Source of the DNA: JBILVQ01 sp044370375
GTDB taxonomy: Bacteria > Bacteroidota > Bacteroidia > UBA4408
Reading direction: 5' to 3'
Length of the DNA stretch: 64,000 bases
NCBI GenBank assembly: GCA_044370375.1
Contig: JBILVQ010000001.1
Span: 1-64,000, forward strand
How positions within the stretch are numbered: position 1 is the first letter of the stretch; each line of letters begins with the position of its first letter. Below the pieces are notes generated by a model that worked only from the letters and a program-made list of their open reading frames with translations, ran no database searches and had not been told where the DNA came from. This document shows, one piece after another, positions 1 to 8,908 of this stretch. Both the position numbers and the translations under genes were made by a program.

Positions 1-1
1 G

Positions 2-2065
2 GTTCCTTTGTTTAACCTAACAGCATCAGGTACTGACGCAAACGATAATGCAACCGTTCAATTGGTGGTTCAGCCCTTAATACTAAAAGGCTCATTGGTT
101 ATTGCCAATAGTTTTAGCGTATTTAATGCCAATGGAAGAAATGTTAGCATACAAGGCAATTTAACCAATTCCAATACCAACGCGGCCACAGGCTTTAATG
201 TGGGTGGATACAGGGCAGGAAGTGCAACCCAGTTAACAACCTTTAATTCCTCGTCTGCAAATCAAACCATTTCGGGTATTGGTGCCAACCTTACAAACTT
301 CAGTAATCTAACCATTAATAATACTTTTTCTTCTGGTGTGGTTTCTCTGTCAGCATCTTCTAATATTAGGGTTAGCGCAACGCTTACCTTAACCGAAGGA
401 ACCCTACAAGACGGAGCAAACACCATCACGTGTATAGGAAATATCGATAACTCATCAGTGCACGCTTCAACAGGTGCCGGTAGAATTCTTTGTTCCGGAA
501 CCGTTTTGCAAATTTTATCAGGCGATAACACGGGTCAGTTTGGTAATCTTACCATCAATAATTCACTTGGATTACAATCCACTGCCAATATCCAAATTAA
601 CAATACCCTTACCTTTACTTTAGGTAGTATCTACATAGATAATAAACTGCTCACTTTTAATACAAGTGCTGCAGTGGCTGGAACAGTTGATGCTACCAAA
701 ATGATCAAAACCAATGGCGCATTAAGTGATAGTGGTGTGGTAAAAGTATTTGCCTCAGGTGCTTCCTCCTTTACTTTTCCCGTTGGTGTGGGTGCAAAGT
801 ACACCCCAGTAACCTATAATGTAACTGCAAATGCTGCTCCCGGCACCATTCAATTGAAGAATATTAACAACGATCATCCTGCAACCACCGATGCCGGCTC
901 TTTTGAGTTAGGATATTATTGGAGTGTTCGTTCAACCGGATTTTCCGGATTAGCCGTTACGCACACTTATAATTATCTGAATGCTGATGTTTCAGGTACC
1001 GAGGCAAGCTATGTTACAGGAAGGTTTTTGAGCGGAGCCTGGAACCCAATTGGTGGAACCCCCGGAACGGTGAATGACGTGGCCAATACAATTAGTTTGG
1101 CAGGGGTTAATTATTTGGATGGCGATTTTACAGCAGGAGAAACCAACGAGTTTTCTGCCATTGCAACGCTTTATAGCCGCGATGCCACCTTTGGAGGTAA
1201 TTGGGATGATGTAAATACATGGTCCTCGGTAAGTCATGCAGGTCCTGCTGCAGGTTTTATCCCAACTTTTCATAATGTAATCATCGCTGCAGGACATACC
1301 GTTAATTCAAACGGAAACTTCAGAACATCTTCTACCCTGCAAATAAATGGAACGCTTGATTTGGCAAATGATATTGGCAATAACTTTGGAACGGTTTCTG
1401 GAAATGGAATTATCCGAATTTCTGCCACAGGTGGCGGTAGCTTCATTTTTCCGGGTGGGTCATATGTTTCCACAGAAAGTGAAATTGTTATCGATAATTT
1501 GGAAGAAGGAAAGTATTCTGTCATTAACGGAAATTCTTTTTGCGGAAAAATTGGAACAGAAGTATCCCTTCATTATGAGAAAGACTTGTCGGCCGGTTTT
1601 TCAATCGAGAAAAATTCCGAAAATGCTTTGTTGGTGAAGTTGATACCTGATCAGGTAGGTAGCGATATAATCAGATGGAATTTCGGAGATGGTTCTGTGA
1701 TAGAAGCAGAAGGGGAGACTCAACATACGTATTCTTCAGGTGGAAACTTTATTGTGCAAATGGAGAAAATCAATGGCGAATGCCGGGTAGTAGGAGAGAA
1801 GCAAATTGTGATTGGAACCAATGACAATGGATTTGAAATCCTGAATAATCAGGATGTATTAAAGGTAAAATATGTTTCTGAAAACTCGGCCTATGCTTTG
1901 ATAGAGATTACCAACCTCAGCGGACAAGTGGTTTCTGAAGTTGTTCAGGATTATTTTAATGCATCAGTTAGAGATATTTCCATTGCCCACTTATCTCCGG
2001 GCATTTATATGGTGAATATCAAATCGAATGGTAAGATTCTGTCGAAGAAAATTTTTAAGGAATAG
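2..2065 (+). CDS. T9SS-exported surface protein, 5' end outside window
   Basis: The frame is already open at the left edge, so the true start lies upstream; the first in-frame start-like codon is a TTG at 8. The visible 688 residues are Gly/Asn/Thr/Ser rich and contain recurring beta-strand units of the form 'NLTINNT' followed by 'LTLTxGT', as in secreted Bacteroidota adhesins with beta-helix or beta-sandwich repeats. Near nt 1640-1810 there is a PKD-like domain with the hallmark WNFGDGS. The last 65-70 residues form a T9SS type A sorting domain, including LSPGIYMVNI and a basic KKIFKE end. T9SS cargo crosses the outer membrane and is usually released or anchored at the cell surface. No catalytic motif is visible, so a structural or adhesive role is an inference. 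Confidence 0.8.
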   Translation, partial: VPLFNLTASGTDANDNATVQLVVQPLILKGSLVIANSFSVFNANGRNVSIQGNLTNSNTNAATGFNVGGYRAGSATQLTTFNSSSANQTISGIGANLTNFSNLTINNTFSSGVVSLSASSNIRVSATLTLTEGTLQDGANTITCIGNIDNSSVHASTGAGRILCSGTVLQILSGDNTGQFGNLTINNSLGLQSTANIQINNTLTFTLGSIYIDNKLLTFNTSAAVAGTVDATKMIKTNGALSDSGVVKVFASGASSFTFPVGVGAKYTPVTYNVTANAAPGTIQLKNINNDHPATTDAGSFELGYYWSVRSTGFSGLAVTHTYNYLNADVSGTEASYVTGRFLSGAWNPIGGTPGTVNDVANTISLAGVNYLDGDFTAGETNEFSAIATLYSRDATFGGNWDDVNTWSSVSHAGPAAGFIPTFHNVIIAAGHTVNSNGNFRTSSTLQINGTLDLANDIGNNFGTVSGNGIIRISATGGGSFIFPGGSYVSTESEIVIDNLEEGKYSVINGNSFCGKIGTEVSLHYEKDLSAGFSIEKNSENALLVKLIPDQVGSDIIRWNFGDGSVIEAEGETQHTYSSGGNFIVQMEKINGECRVVGEKQIVIGTNDNGFEILNNQDVLKVKYVSENSAYALIEITNLSGQVVSEVVQDYFNASVRDISIAHLSPGIYMVNIKSNGKILSKKIFKE

Positions 2066-2150
2066 AGCCTAATTAGGACAATGTACTAAAAGCGGTTAGA
2101 AGCCGGATTGGTTTCTAGCTGGAAGGCTGAATAAGCATTTAGCGGCAAAT

Positions 2151-2193
2151 AAAGAAAGGGAGACAAATTAATTTTGACTCCCTTTCTTTTTTA
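2151..2193. terminator. Bidirectional intrinsic terminator
   Basis: Two perfect 12-base arms (2151-2162 AAAGAAAGGGAG and 2178-2189 CTCCCTTTCTTT) flank a 15-base loop. T-rich sequence follows on the plus strand, and the A-rich left arm gives a T tract on the minus strand. It lies between the convergent T9SS gene and polyprenyl synthase gene. A weaker hairpin (2097-2104 pairing with 2110-2117, one G-T pair) precedes it. The rest of 2066-2209 shows nothing else. Confidence 0.85.
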
Positions 2194-2209
2194 CCACATG
2201 GAAATAAAA

Positions 2210-3196
2210 CTATATTTCTCTTTCAATCAAAGAGTAAGAAAATTCTTTCATCGAATTTTTTTTATGATCCTGGCAGGAAAGTTTATCCAAAAATCCGATG
2301 CCTTCCTCAAAGTGATCTTTCATCGCTGCCTCGGCAAGTTTCCTTATACCCAGAAAATCATAAATTTGCTTTACTGCTTCAACCTTTTTGTCGGGATCAG
2401 AATCTCCGGAGAATAGCCAGTATTGCAAATCTTCTTTGGTATATCCTGAAGCCAATTCAAGTGCTTTAAGCAACAAATAGGTTTTTTTATTGGCTACAAT
2501 ATCTCCGCCGGCCTGTTTGCCAAATTTCGTTGTTTCGCCATACACATCCAGAATATCATCTTGTAATTGAAAGGCAATGCCACAGTGCTTTCCAAAAGAA
2601 TAAAGATGGTCTGCATCGCTTGCAGAAGCCCCGGCGGTAATAGCGCCAATTTTCAAACTACCCGCCAACAAAACTGCGGTTTTGAGCATGATCATTCTTG
2701 TGTATTGGTCTATACTTACCAAATCTTTTTTCTCAAAATTCATATCCCATTGTTGCCCCTCACAGACTTCGATGGCACATTTCCAGAAGGTTCCTAATAC
2801 ATTTTCAACGATTTCAGGCCGGGTTTTTGCCATTAATTTACACGACTCAACAAACATGGTATCGCCGGATAATATGGCAATGTTGGCATTCCATTTTGCA
2901 TGAACAGTTGCTTGCCCTCTTCTGAGAGGCGCATTATCCATGATGTCGTCATGCAGTAGCGTGAAATTATGAAATACTTCAATACCCATGGCAGGATAAA
3001 GGGCATCTTCAATCCGGCCATTGAATAAATCGTTTGCCATCAACAGCAACATTGGCCTTAATCTTTTTCCGCCTAGCTGCAGCGTATAGTCAATGGGTTG
3101 GTATAATTCTGAAGGTTGTTTGCCTGAAATCTCTTTTCGAAAAGCCTCAATGGCGTTTTCTAAAGTTTTTTTAAAAAAAGGGGTGTCCAAAATCAA
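2210..3196 (-). CDS. Polyprenyl synthetase family protein (short-chain prenyl diphosphate synthase)
   Basis: This is a 328-residue trans-prenyltransferase that condenses isopentenyl diphosphate with an allylic diphosphate. Both aspartate-rich Mg-binding motifs are present: DDIMD (D83, D84, D87) followed by LRRGQ, and QLQDDILD (D213, D214, D217). The GGKRLRP substrate-binding segment is at residues 42-48. A phenylalanine (F78) sits five residues before the first motif, and that motif lacks the two-residue insertion of typical bacterial FPP synthases. By established family rules this points to a C15-C20 product rather than the octaprenyl chain of quinones, but this is inference. The start is a TTG overlapping the stop of the upstream epimerase gene (TTGA), which implies translational coupling in the rfbA-epimerase-synthase operon. 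Confidence 0.85.
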   Translation of the reverse strand: MILDTPFFKKTLENAIEAFRKEISGKQPSELYQPIDYTLQLGGKRLRPMLLLMANDLFNGRIEDALYPAMGIEVFHNFTLLHDDIMDNAPLRRGQATVHAKWNANIAILSGDTMFVESCKLMAKTRPEIVENVLGTFWKCAIEVCEGQQWDMNFEKKDLVSIDQYTRMIMLKTAVLLAGSLKIGAITAGASASDADHLYSFGKHCGIAFQLQDDILDVYGETTKFGKQAGGDIVANKKTYLLLKALELASGYTKEDLQYWLFSGDSDPDKKVEAVKQIYDFLGIRKLAEAAMKDHFEEGIGFLDKLSCQDHKKNSMKEFSYSLIEREI

Positions 3197-4152
3197 AGAA
3201 TGAATTTAGAATTTTCAATGATGATTTTCATTCCGTCTTCAAAAGGCAGCATTGGCCGGTCCAAAAGAGTTTTCATTTTCGAAATATCCGGCTTTCTTCT
3301 TGTCATGTCTCCTTCTTCCAGAGCCGACATGTGTGTGATTTTTGAAGAAGAATTGGTTAAGGAAATTATTTTTTTTGCCAGCTCTAAGATGGTAACTTCC
3401 TCATCACCGCCAATGTTTACAACATCATTAACATACATGTTCCTTTCGAAAGCGTTCACAGTAGCGGCAATGTTGTCATCTATAAAACAGAAAGTCCTTG
3501 TTTGAGAGCCATCTCCATAAACGGTAATCGGTTTGTCTTTTAAGGCCTTTGCCAGAAATTTGCTTACAACAAAATCTTTACTTTGTTTGGGCCCATAGGT
3601 GTTGAAAAATCTGAAAACAGTATATTCTAGTCCGTATTCAACCTTGTACGACTTTAAAAATGCTTCGCCTACATTTTTTACAATCGCATAAGGAAGTCTA
3701 GAATTTAATGGTGTTGTATGTTCATTTTGAGGAAATTCTACTGGTTCACCATAAACCTCAGAACTTGAGGAATAGTAAATTCTTTTAACCCCTGAATTTT
3801 TTGAAAGCGTGCAAATATTTTTTAAGCCAATAATATCGTTTAGCACCATTACTGGGTTTTTCAAAGTTCTTTGCACCCCAACCAATGCAGCATAGTGAAA
3901 TACATAGTCGAAGCGAAAGGCATAAAAAATACCGGAGATATCATCAAAATTATTCACATCTGCTTTGATAAAGCGAATGTTGTTATGCTTAGAAACAGGA
4001 ACTTTTTCTATTTCTCCGGTAATTAGATTGTCGGCAATTACTACGTAATTGTTGGGGTTTTCGGCAAGTTTTTCGGCCAGTGCGCTGGCAATAAACCCCG
4101 CTCCACCGGTTACAAGGATGCTGGTCATGTGTGGTTGAATACTTTGTGGCAT
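3193..4152 (-). CDS. NAD-dependent epimerase/dehydratase (extended SDR)
   Basis: This 319-residue extended short-chain dehydrogenase acts on nucleotide sugars. The Rossmann motif TGGAGFIA is at residues 15-22, with Ala replacing the usual last Gly. The catalytic Ser lies in YYSSSSEVYGEP (residues 126-137), and Y155 and K159 form the YxxxK pair in PYAIVK. FRFFNTYGP and VYGDGSQTR are typical of the UDP-glucose 4-epimerase, UDP-glucuronate decarboxylase and dTDP-glucose dehydratase superfamily; the exact substrate cannot be set from sequence alone. Its ATG overlaps the upstream thymidylyltransferase stop by one base (TAATG). The in-frame ATG at residue 9 is an alternative start that would put the Rossmann strand at the N terminus. 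It probably acts on a sugar activated by the neighbouring gene product. Confidence 0.85.
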   Translation of the reverse strand: MPQSIQPHMTSILVTGGAGFIASALAEKLAENPNNYVVIADNLITGEIEKVPVSKHNNIRFIKADVNNFDDISGIFYAFRFDYVFHYAALVGVQRTLKNPVMVLNDIIGLKNICTLSKNSGVKRIYYSSSSEVYGEPVEFPQNEHTTPLNSRLPYAIVKNVGEAFLKSYKVEYGLEYTVFRFFNTYGPKQSKDFVVSKFLAKALKDKPITVYGDGSQTRTFCFIDDNIAATVNAFERNMYVNDVVNIGGDEEVTILELAKKIISLTNSSSKITHMSALEEGDMTRRKPDISKMKTLLDRPMLPFEDGMKIIIENSKFIL

Positions 4153-5009
4153 TAGGGTAAATTAATTAGGTAGGAGCCATAACCGCTTTTCAGCAAAGGT
4201 TCGGCCAATTCAATGAGTTTTTGTTTGGTGATAAAGCCTTGTCGGTAGGCTACTTCTTCAATACATCCTATTTTCAAACCTTGTCGCTCTTCAATCACCT
4301 GAACAAACTGACCGGCCTGCATCAAAGAGGAAAATGTTCCGGTATCAAGCCAAGCAGTACCTCTGTCCAATATTCCAACTTTAAGTTTACCCTGCGAAAG
4401 ATAGTTCTTATTTACATCGGTGATTTCGTATTCTCCGCGGGCACTTGGCTTCAAATTTTTGGCTATTTCCACCACTGTGTTGTCATAAAAATACAAACCG
4501 GGCACGGCAAAATTCGATTTGGGGACCTTGGGCTTTTCCTCAATGGAGATGGCCCTGTTGTTTTGATCAAACTCCACCACCCCATATCTTTCAGGGTCTG
4601 AAACATGATAGGCGAAAACTACACCACCTTCAGGATTGTTGTTTTCTGCAAGAAGTTTTTGTAAACCGCTTCCGTAGAAAATATTATCACCTAAAATTAA
4701 CGCAACCTTTTCGGTCCCGATAAACTGTTCACCAATAACAAATGCCTGTGCAAGTCCGTTGGGTGTTGGCTGTTCGGCATATTCAAAGTTGCAGCCAAGG
4801 TTTTTTCCATCACCCAGGAGTCGTTTAAAATGCGGTAAATCATGGGGAGTCGAAATAATCAGGATTTCATTGATTCCGGCCATCATTAACACTGAGAGCG
4901 GATAATAAATCATAGGTTTATCATAAACAGGCATTAACTGTTTACTCACCGCAAGCGTAAGAGGATGCAACCTCGTTCCGGATCCACCGGCTAAAATAAT
5001 TCCTTTCAT
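4152..5009 (-). CDS. rfbA: Glucose-1-phosphate thymidylyltransferase
   Basis: RmlA/RfbA makes dTDP-glucose from dTTP and glucose 1-phosphate, the first step to dTDP-rhamnose and other deoxysugars. The nucleotidyl-transfer motif [11 protein letters not shown] is at the N terminus, followed by [29 protein letters not shown] and the late WLDTGT. All are standard for the family. The start chosen at 5009 gives MKGIILAGG and a usual length of 285 residues; the frame stays open to an ATG at 5075, but the extra 22 residues have no family counterpart. It is first in a leftward operon with the epimerase and prenyl synthase and is preceded by a good promoter at 5147-5178. No rmlB, rmlC or rmlD lies in the window. 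Confidence 0.93.
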   Translation of the reverse strand: MKGIILAGGSGTRLHPLTLAVSKQLMPVYDKPMIYYPLSVLMMAGINEILIISTPHDLPHFKRLLGDGKNLGCNFEYAEQPTPNGLAQAFVIGEQFIGTEKVALILGDNIFYGSGLQKLLAENNNPEGGVVFAYHVSDPERYGVVEFDQNNRAISIEEKPKVPKSNFAVPGLYFYDNTVVEIAKNLKPSARGEYEITDVNKNYLSQGKLKVGILDRGTAWLDTGTFSSLMQAGQFVQVIEERQGLKIGCIEEVAYRQGFITKQKLIELAEPLLKSGYGSYLINLP

Positions 5010-5146
5010 TTTTTTGGGAAATGGCACATCCGTAATTGCTTTCCGTAATTTTGAATTTCGTTTGGTTGCTTCCAATTCATTTCTTCCGGTCTGAAAATTA
5101 CCTGTGCCTGTTTTAACCTACAAAAAGTTGTTCGCATTACAACATA

Positions 5147-5178
5147 CAAACCTACGTTATTTCTGCAAAAACTCCAAA
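5147..5178 (-). promoter_or_regulatory. Promoter for rfbA operon
   Basis: On the minus strand a TTTG element (5178-5175) is separated by 20 nt from TAGGTTTG (5154-5147). This matches the Bacteroidota primary-sigma consensus TTTG-N19-21-TAnnTTTG. Transcription would start near 5140, leaving a leader of about 130 nt before the rfbA ATG at 5009. The 306-bp divergent gap 5010-5315 otherwise holds only the ribF promoter. Confidence 0.7.
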
Positions 5179-5268
5179 GTTTTGATGCTAACCCTACTCT
5201 TCAAATTTTAATTAAAGTTCCACCTCCCTAATTTAGAATGCTTTGGTTAACTGCAAGGTCATGGTATC

Positions 5269-5298
5269 TTGTAAATTGTAAGACTAAGTTTAACTTTG
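5269..5298 (+). promoter_or_regulatory. Promoter for ribF
   Basis: TTG (5269-5271), 19 nt, then TAACTTTG (5291-5298) match the Bacteroidota promoter consensus. The predicted start of transcription near 5304 leaves only about a dozen bases before the TTG start codon of ribF. There is therefore no room for an FMN riboswitch. Confidence 0.7.
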
Positions 5299-5315
5299 TG
5301 TAAAATAAGCGGATT

Positions 5316-6248
5316 TTGCAGGTTTTCAATGATATTGCCCAATTAGCCTCTGCCTTGCCTGGTGCTTGTGTAGCTACAACCGGTACCTTCGATGGGGTAC
5401 ACTTGGGGCATAAAAAAATACTTACAGCCCTTTCAGAGGCTGGAAAGAAAAGAGGGATCCCCAGCGTATTGGTTACTTTTTGGCCACACCCACGACTGGT
5501 TTTGTTCCCCGACGATCCTCAACTTAAACTATTAAGTTCTCCAGAAGAAAAGTACGATTTATTAGCCTCCATCGGAATAGATTTTTTGCTTGTTATCCCT
5601 TTTTCTAAGGAATTTTCGCGCATGTCCTCCCTTGAATTTGTTCGCGACCTTTTGGTTCAACAACTAAAAGCTATCCATTTGGTGATGGGATATGATCACC
5701 ATTTCGGAAGGAATCGCGAAGGGTCCATTGCCAACATGAAGGAATTTGGAGTGCTCTACAATTTTTCTGTTGAGGAGGTTCCTGCTTTGAACATCGCTGA
5801 GGTTTCCATTAGCTCTTCTAAAATTCGAAGTTTGCTCGAAGAAGGAAGCATTCCGCTGGCCAACAGCTTTTTGGGCTATTCCTATTCCCTTTCCGCATCG
5901 GTGGGTAAGGGCGACCAAAGGGGAAAATCACTTGGGTTTCCAACCGCTAATCTTTTGCTGGCCAATCCTTTGAAAATAGTACCGGGAAATGGTGTCTATG
6001 TAGTTAATGTAAAAAGTTTGTTTGGGGTTCATCGCGGAATGATGAATATTGGAACCAATCCTACCTTTTCTGATAATTCTTTGCTGAAAATGGAAGTCCA
6101 TCTTTTGGATTTTGATGGAGATTTATACAACAGTCAGATAACGGTGGTTTTTTTGCAAAAAATCAGAGAGGAAAAGAAATTTTCATCCCCCGATGAATTG
6201 GTGGCCCAATTATTGCACGATAAGCAGGTTGCCCAGAATTTTATTTAA
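5316..6248 (+). CDS. ribF: Bifunctional riboflavin kinase/FAD synthetase
   Basis: RibF converts riboflavin to FMN and FMN to FAD. The N-terminal FAD synthetase domain (about residues 15-180) has TGTFDGVHLGH, the HxGH-type nucleotidyltransferase signature, and a later ISSSKIRS segment. The C-terminal flavokinase domain (about 185-308) has GKGDQRGKSLGFPTANL and GVYVV. The 310-residue length is typical. The start is a TTG at 5316; an in-frame stop at 5301-5303 excludes anything much longer, and the predicted promoter ends just upstream. The LRR-protein ATG follows the stop codon directly, so the two are probably cotranscribed. Confidence 0.95.
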   Translation: MQVFNDIAQLASALPGACVATTGTFDGVHLGHKKILTALSEAGKKRGIPSVLVTFWPHPRLVLFPDDPQLKLLSSPEEKYDLLASIGIDFLLVIPFSKEFSRMSSLEFVRDLLVQQLKAIHLVMGYDHHFGRNREGSIANMKEFGVLYNFSVEEVPALNIAEVSISSSKIRSLLEEGSIPLANSFLGYSYSLSASVGKGDQRGKSLGFPTANLLLANPLKIVPGNGVYVVNVKSLFGVHRGMMNIGTNPTFSDNSLLKMEVHLLDFDGDLYNSQITVVFLQKIREEKKFSSPDELVAQLLHDKQVAQNFI

Positions 6249-6839
6249 ATGCAGTTAAAGGCATTTGGTCTTCATTTTTGTTTTTCACTTTTGTTTTGCC
6301 TCATGGGTATTTCAACCCTGAAGGCAGAAAAGAGGGTTTACACCTCCTTGATTGATGCCCTTCGTGATAGTTTATCGGTTGAAGTACTCGATTTGAGCAG
6401 AGACGGTTTGCACGAGGTTCCTCATCGTATTGCCGCCCTTGTGAATTTAAAGGAGCTCTATTTAGCGCACAATAAAATTGATGAGCTACCTCCTTTCATC
6501 GGATCACTCACCAAACTCGAGATTTTGGATGTCTCCGTCAATAAGTTGACAACCATTCCCTACCAAATTGGTAGCCTTTCTGCACTCAGGGAATTGGTGT
6601 TGTTTAGGAATCGAATTGCTCTGCTGCCTCCTTCCATCGGTTCGTTGAAGTCCCTTAACAAGCTGGATCTGTGGAATAATGAGCTTGAATTTTTGCCCCC
6701 GGAATTGCTTCAGTTAACCAGCTTGCAAGAGTTGGATTTAAGAGGAATCATTATCCCTTATGAAGAGCAAAAAAAGCTGAGTAAAAACCTGCCCGCAACA
6801 CAAATTTATTTTTCAACCCCTTGTAATTGTTCCAAATAA
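6249..6839 (+). CDS. Secreted leucine-rich-repeat protein
   Basis: The 196-residue protein starts with a probable signal peptide (hydrophobic stretch residues 9-22, cleavage likely after the Ala of LKAEK). Four to five leucine-rich repeats of about 23 residues follow (about residues 45-170), with the pattern LxxLxxLxLxxNxIxxLPxxIGxL as in the bacterial/plant Ras-group LRR family. A short tail contains a CNC motif. There is no T9SS sorting domain, so the protein is probably periplasmic or surface-associated by another route. It abuts ribF and lies 2 bp before the response regulator, so it may be cotranscribed with the two-component system. A sensory or binding role is speculation. Confidence 0.75.
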   Translation: MQLKAFGLHFCFSLLFCLMGISTLKAEKRVYTSLIDALRDSLSVEVLDLSRDGLHEVPHRIAALVNLKELYLAHNKIDELPPFIGSLTKLEILDVSVNKLTTIPYQIGSLSALRELVLFRNRIALLPPSIGSLKSLNKLDLWNNELEFLPPELLQLTSLQELDLRGIIIPYEEQKKLSKNLPATQIYFSTPCNCSK

Positions 6840-6841
6840 CC

Positions 6842-7525
6842 ATGAGCCAAAAAATATTGTTAATTGAGGATGAAGAAAAAACAGCCCTTTCTCTGAAGAT
6901 GGGTTTGGAAGAAAATAAGTTTACGGTTGATTGGGTTTCAGACGGAACCGAAGGACTCAGGTGCGCCCTGAATAACAGGTACGAATTGATTGTTTCAGAT
7001 ATTATTATTCCTGAAATGAGTGGAGTGGAATTATGTGCCGCGCTTAGAGCCAGTGGAGTTTCTACACCGGTTTTGTTAATTTCTGCTTTGGGAACCCTTG
7101 ATGATAAGATGAAGGGCTTTGATGCCGGTTCAGACGATTACCTGGTGAAACCCTTCGCCTTTGAAGAGTTGATTGCAAGAATGAAGGCCCTGTTGAAGCG
7201 TTCAAAGGAATTCGTTAAACCGCTTAAAGTTTTATCCTACGGAAAATACGAACTTGATTTGGAAGACAAAGTTATTCGTGTAGAAAATATAATTGTAGAA
7301 CTTACCCCACGCGAATTTGCTCTCATGGAATATTTTATTCTTAACAAAGAAAAAGTAATTTCAAGAACCGAAATTGCCGAGAAAATTTGGCATATTACCT
7401 TTGATGCAGCTACCAATGTAATTGATGTTTATGTAAATTATTTGCGAAAAAAACTTGAAAAATCTTTTGGCGATAAGTTGATACAAACCCGCCATGGGCT
7501 GGGCTATATGTTGAAGCAATCCTAA
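6842..7525 (+). CDS. OmpR-family two-component response regulator
   Basis: This is a 227-residue regulator. The receiver domain (residues 1-120) has the acidic pair ED at 9-10, the phosphoacceptor D53 in VSDIIIPEMSG, and K103 in YLVKPF. The C-terminal winged-helix domain (about 130-225) has the typical LTPREFALMEYF, VIDVYVNYLRKK and TRHGLGYML segments. The ATG at 6842 is preferred over an in-frame ATG at 6827, because MSQKILLIEDEE begins at the usual place. It overlaps the kinase start by one base (TAATG), giving a classical cognate pair. Confidence 0.93.
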   Translation: MSQKILLIEDEEKTALSLKMGLEENKFTVDWVSDGTEGLRCALNNRYELIVSDIIIPEMSGVELCAALRASGVSTPVLLISALGTLDDKMKGFDAGSDDYLVKPFAFEELIARMKALLKRSKEFVKPLKVLSYGKYELDLEDKVIRVENIIVELTPREFALMEYFILNKEKVISRTEIAEKIWHITFDAATNVIDVYVNYLRKKLEKSFGDKLIQTRHGLGYMLKQS

Positions 7526-8907
7526 TGCAAATCAGATCGAAATTAACGGTTAATTTCACAAGTATTGTAGTTGTTATAATTGCAGTTAGTTTTCTTTCTA
7601 TTTTTTGGTCCTCTGCAAATTACCGACACGAAGAGTTTGTTCTTCGTTTGAATCAAAAAGCATCCACTACGGCAGAACTTTATTTCACGGTTGATGAGGT
7701 TGATTCTGCTTTGTTGAAATTGATTGATAGTAAAAAAAGAGATTTGCTGTTTAAAGAAAATGTCTTGATTTACGATAGTGAATTTCGTAAGCTATACCAA
7801 AGTACAGATTCCGTTTTTTTTAATTTGCCCTTAACCGAATTGGCAACCTTTCAACCTAATGTTGTGCATGAATTTGATGCTGGTGATTTTGAAATAATCG
7901 GATTTATTTATCCGTTCAAGAACAAGAAACACTATGTTGTTGCAGGAGGAATTGACAGGTATGGCCTGCGAAAAGTAAATTATCTCATGAATACCCTTTT
8001 GATTTCTTTTGTGGTGTTTTCTTTATTGGTTTTTTTTGCCGGATACTTTTTTTCCGGCAAAGCCCTCGAACCAATTTCCAAAATTGTAAAACAAGTAAGA
8101 TCCTTTACTCCGGCCAATTTATCCTCACGGCTAAGCGTAGATAATAACAGGGATGAGTTGGCGAGGTTGTCGCAAACCATTAACAGTTTGCTCACCAGAA
8201 TTGAAAGTGCTTTTCACCTTCAAAAAAGTTTTGTTGCTAATGCCTCCCACGAATTAAGAAACCCCTTGGCGATGATTACATCTCAAATTGAAGTGGGTCT
8301 TTTGAAGGAACGCGAAACCCAAGATTATCAAAGAATTTTGGAGTCCATTCTCGAAGATATTAAGGGGATCAATGAAATTGTACAACGCTTGATGGAATTG
8401 GCGAATATTGAATCTGATTCTTCCGGCATTCTCTTCAGTAAGGTTAGGCCCGATGAAATTCTTTATCAGGCAAGACTTGATTTTTTGAAGGTAAAGCAAG
8501 ATGCTCAGATTGATACAGATGTGCTTGCTTTGCCCGAGGATGAAAATGTTTTGGTTGAATATGGCAATGAAAGATTGTTAAGAATTGCTTTCTTTAATCT
8601 GATAGAGAACGCCTACAAATATTCAAATTTTGGCAAGGTGCTTATTACTTTTGAAACGAAAAAGAACCAGAACATCATTAGTTTCGTGAATGAATCAAAA
8701 TTTATGCAGGATTTAGACCTTACAAAAATATTCGAACCCTTCCACCGTGGAAACGTGCACCGAAACATTAAAGGGCACGGAATTGGACTATACCTGGTGA
8801 AAAAAATTATTGATATTCACCATTGTAACATTCAGGTGGTAAAATTGGGAGAGCAAACTGTAAAATTTATTATTTCCTTCCCCCAAAAGCAATCTGCCTT
8901 TAATTAG
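7525..8907 (+). CDS. Membrane sensor histidine kinase
   Basis: This 460-residue kinase pairs with the OmpR regulator just upstream, with a one-base stop/start overlap. Transmembrane helix 1 covers residues 9-29, a periplasmic sensor of about 120 residues follows, and helix 2 covers about 156-176. A HAMP linker runs to about 230, HisKA has H242 in VANASHELRNP, and the HATPase domain (about 350-457) has NLIENAYKYSN and GHGIGLYLVKKI. The layout resembles CusS/ArlS-like heavy-metal or envelope-stress kinases, but the signal cannot be read from the sequence. It ends one base before the convergent stress-protein gene, leaving no terminator between them. Confidence 0.93.
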   Translation: MQIRSKLTVNFTSIVVVIIAVSFLSIFWSSANYRHEEFVLRLNQKASTTAELYFTVDEVDSALLKLIDSKKRDLLFKENVLIYDSEFRKLYQSTDSVFFNLPLTELATFQPNVVHEFDAGDFEIIGFIYPFKNKKHYVVAGGIDRYGLRKVNYLMNTLLISFVVFSLLVFFAGYFFSGKALEPISKIVKQVRSFTPANLSSRLSVDNNRDELARLSQTINSLLTRIESAFHLQKSFVANASHELRNPLAMITSQIEVGLLKERETQDYQRILESILEDIKGINEIVQRLMELANIESDSSGILFSKVRPDEILYQARLDFLKVKQDAQIDTDVLALPEDENVLVEYGNERLLRIAFFNLIENAYKYSNFGKVLITFETKKNQNIISFVNESKFMQDLDLTKIFEPFHRGNVHRNIKGHGIGLYLVKKIIDIHHCNIQVVKLGEQTVKFIISFPQKQSAFN

Positions 8908-8908
8908 T

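Noticed and set aside
4152..5009. Complete dTDP-rhamnose cluster
   Set aside because: Only rfbA is certain. The neighbouring SDR lacks a clear RmlB signature, and rmlC and rmlD are missing.
5299..5315. FMN riboswitch upstream of ribF
   Set aside because: The predicted leader is far too short and the gap lacks RFN-element sequence.
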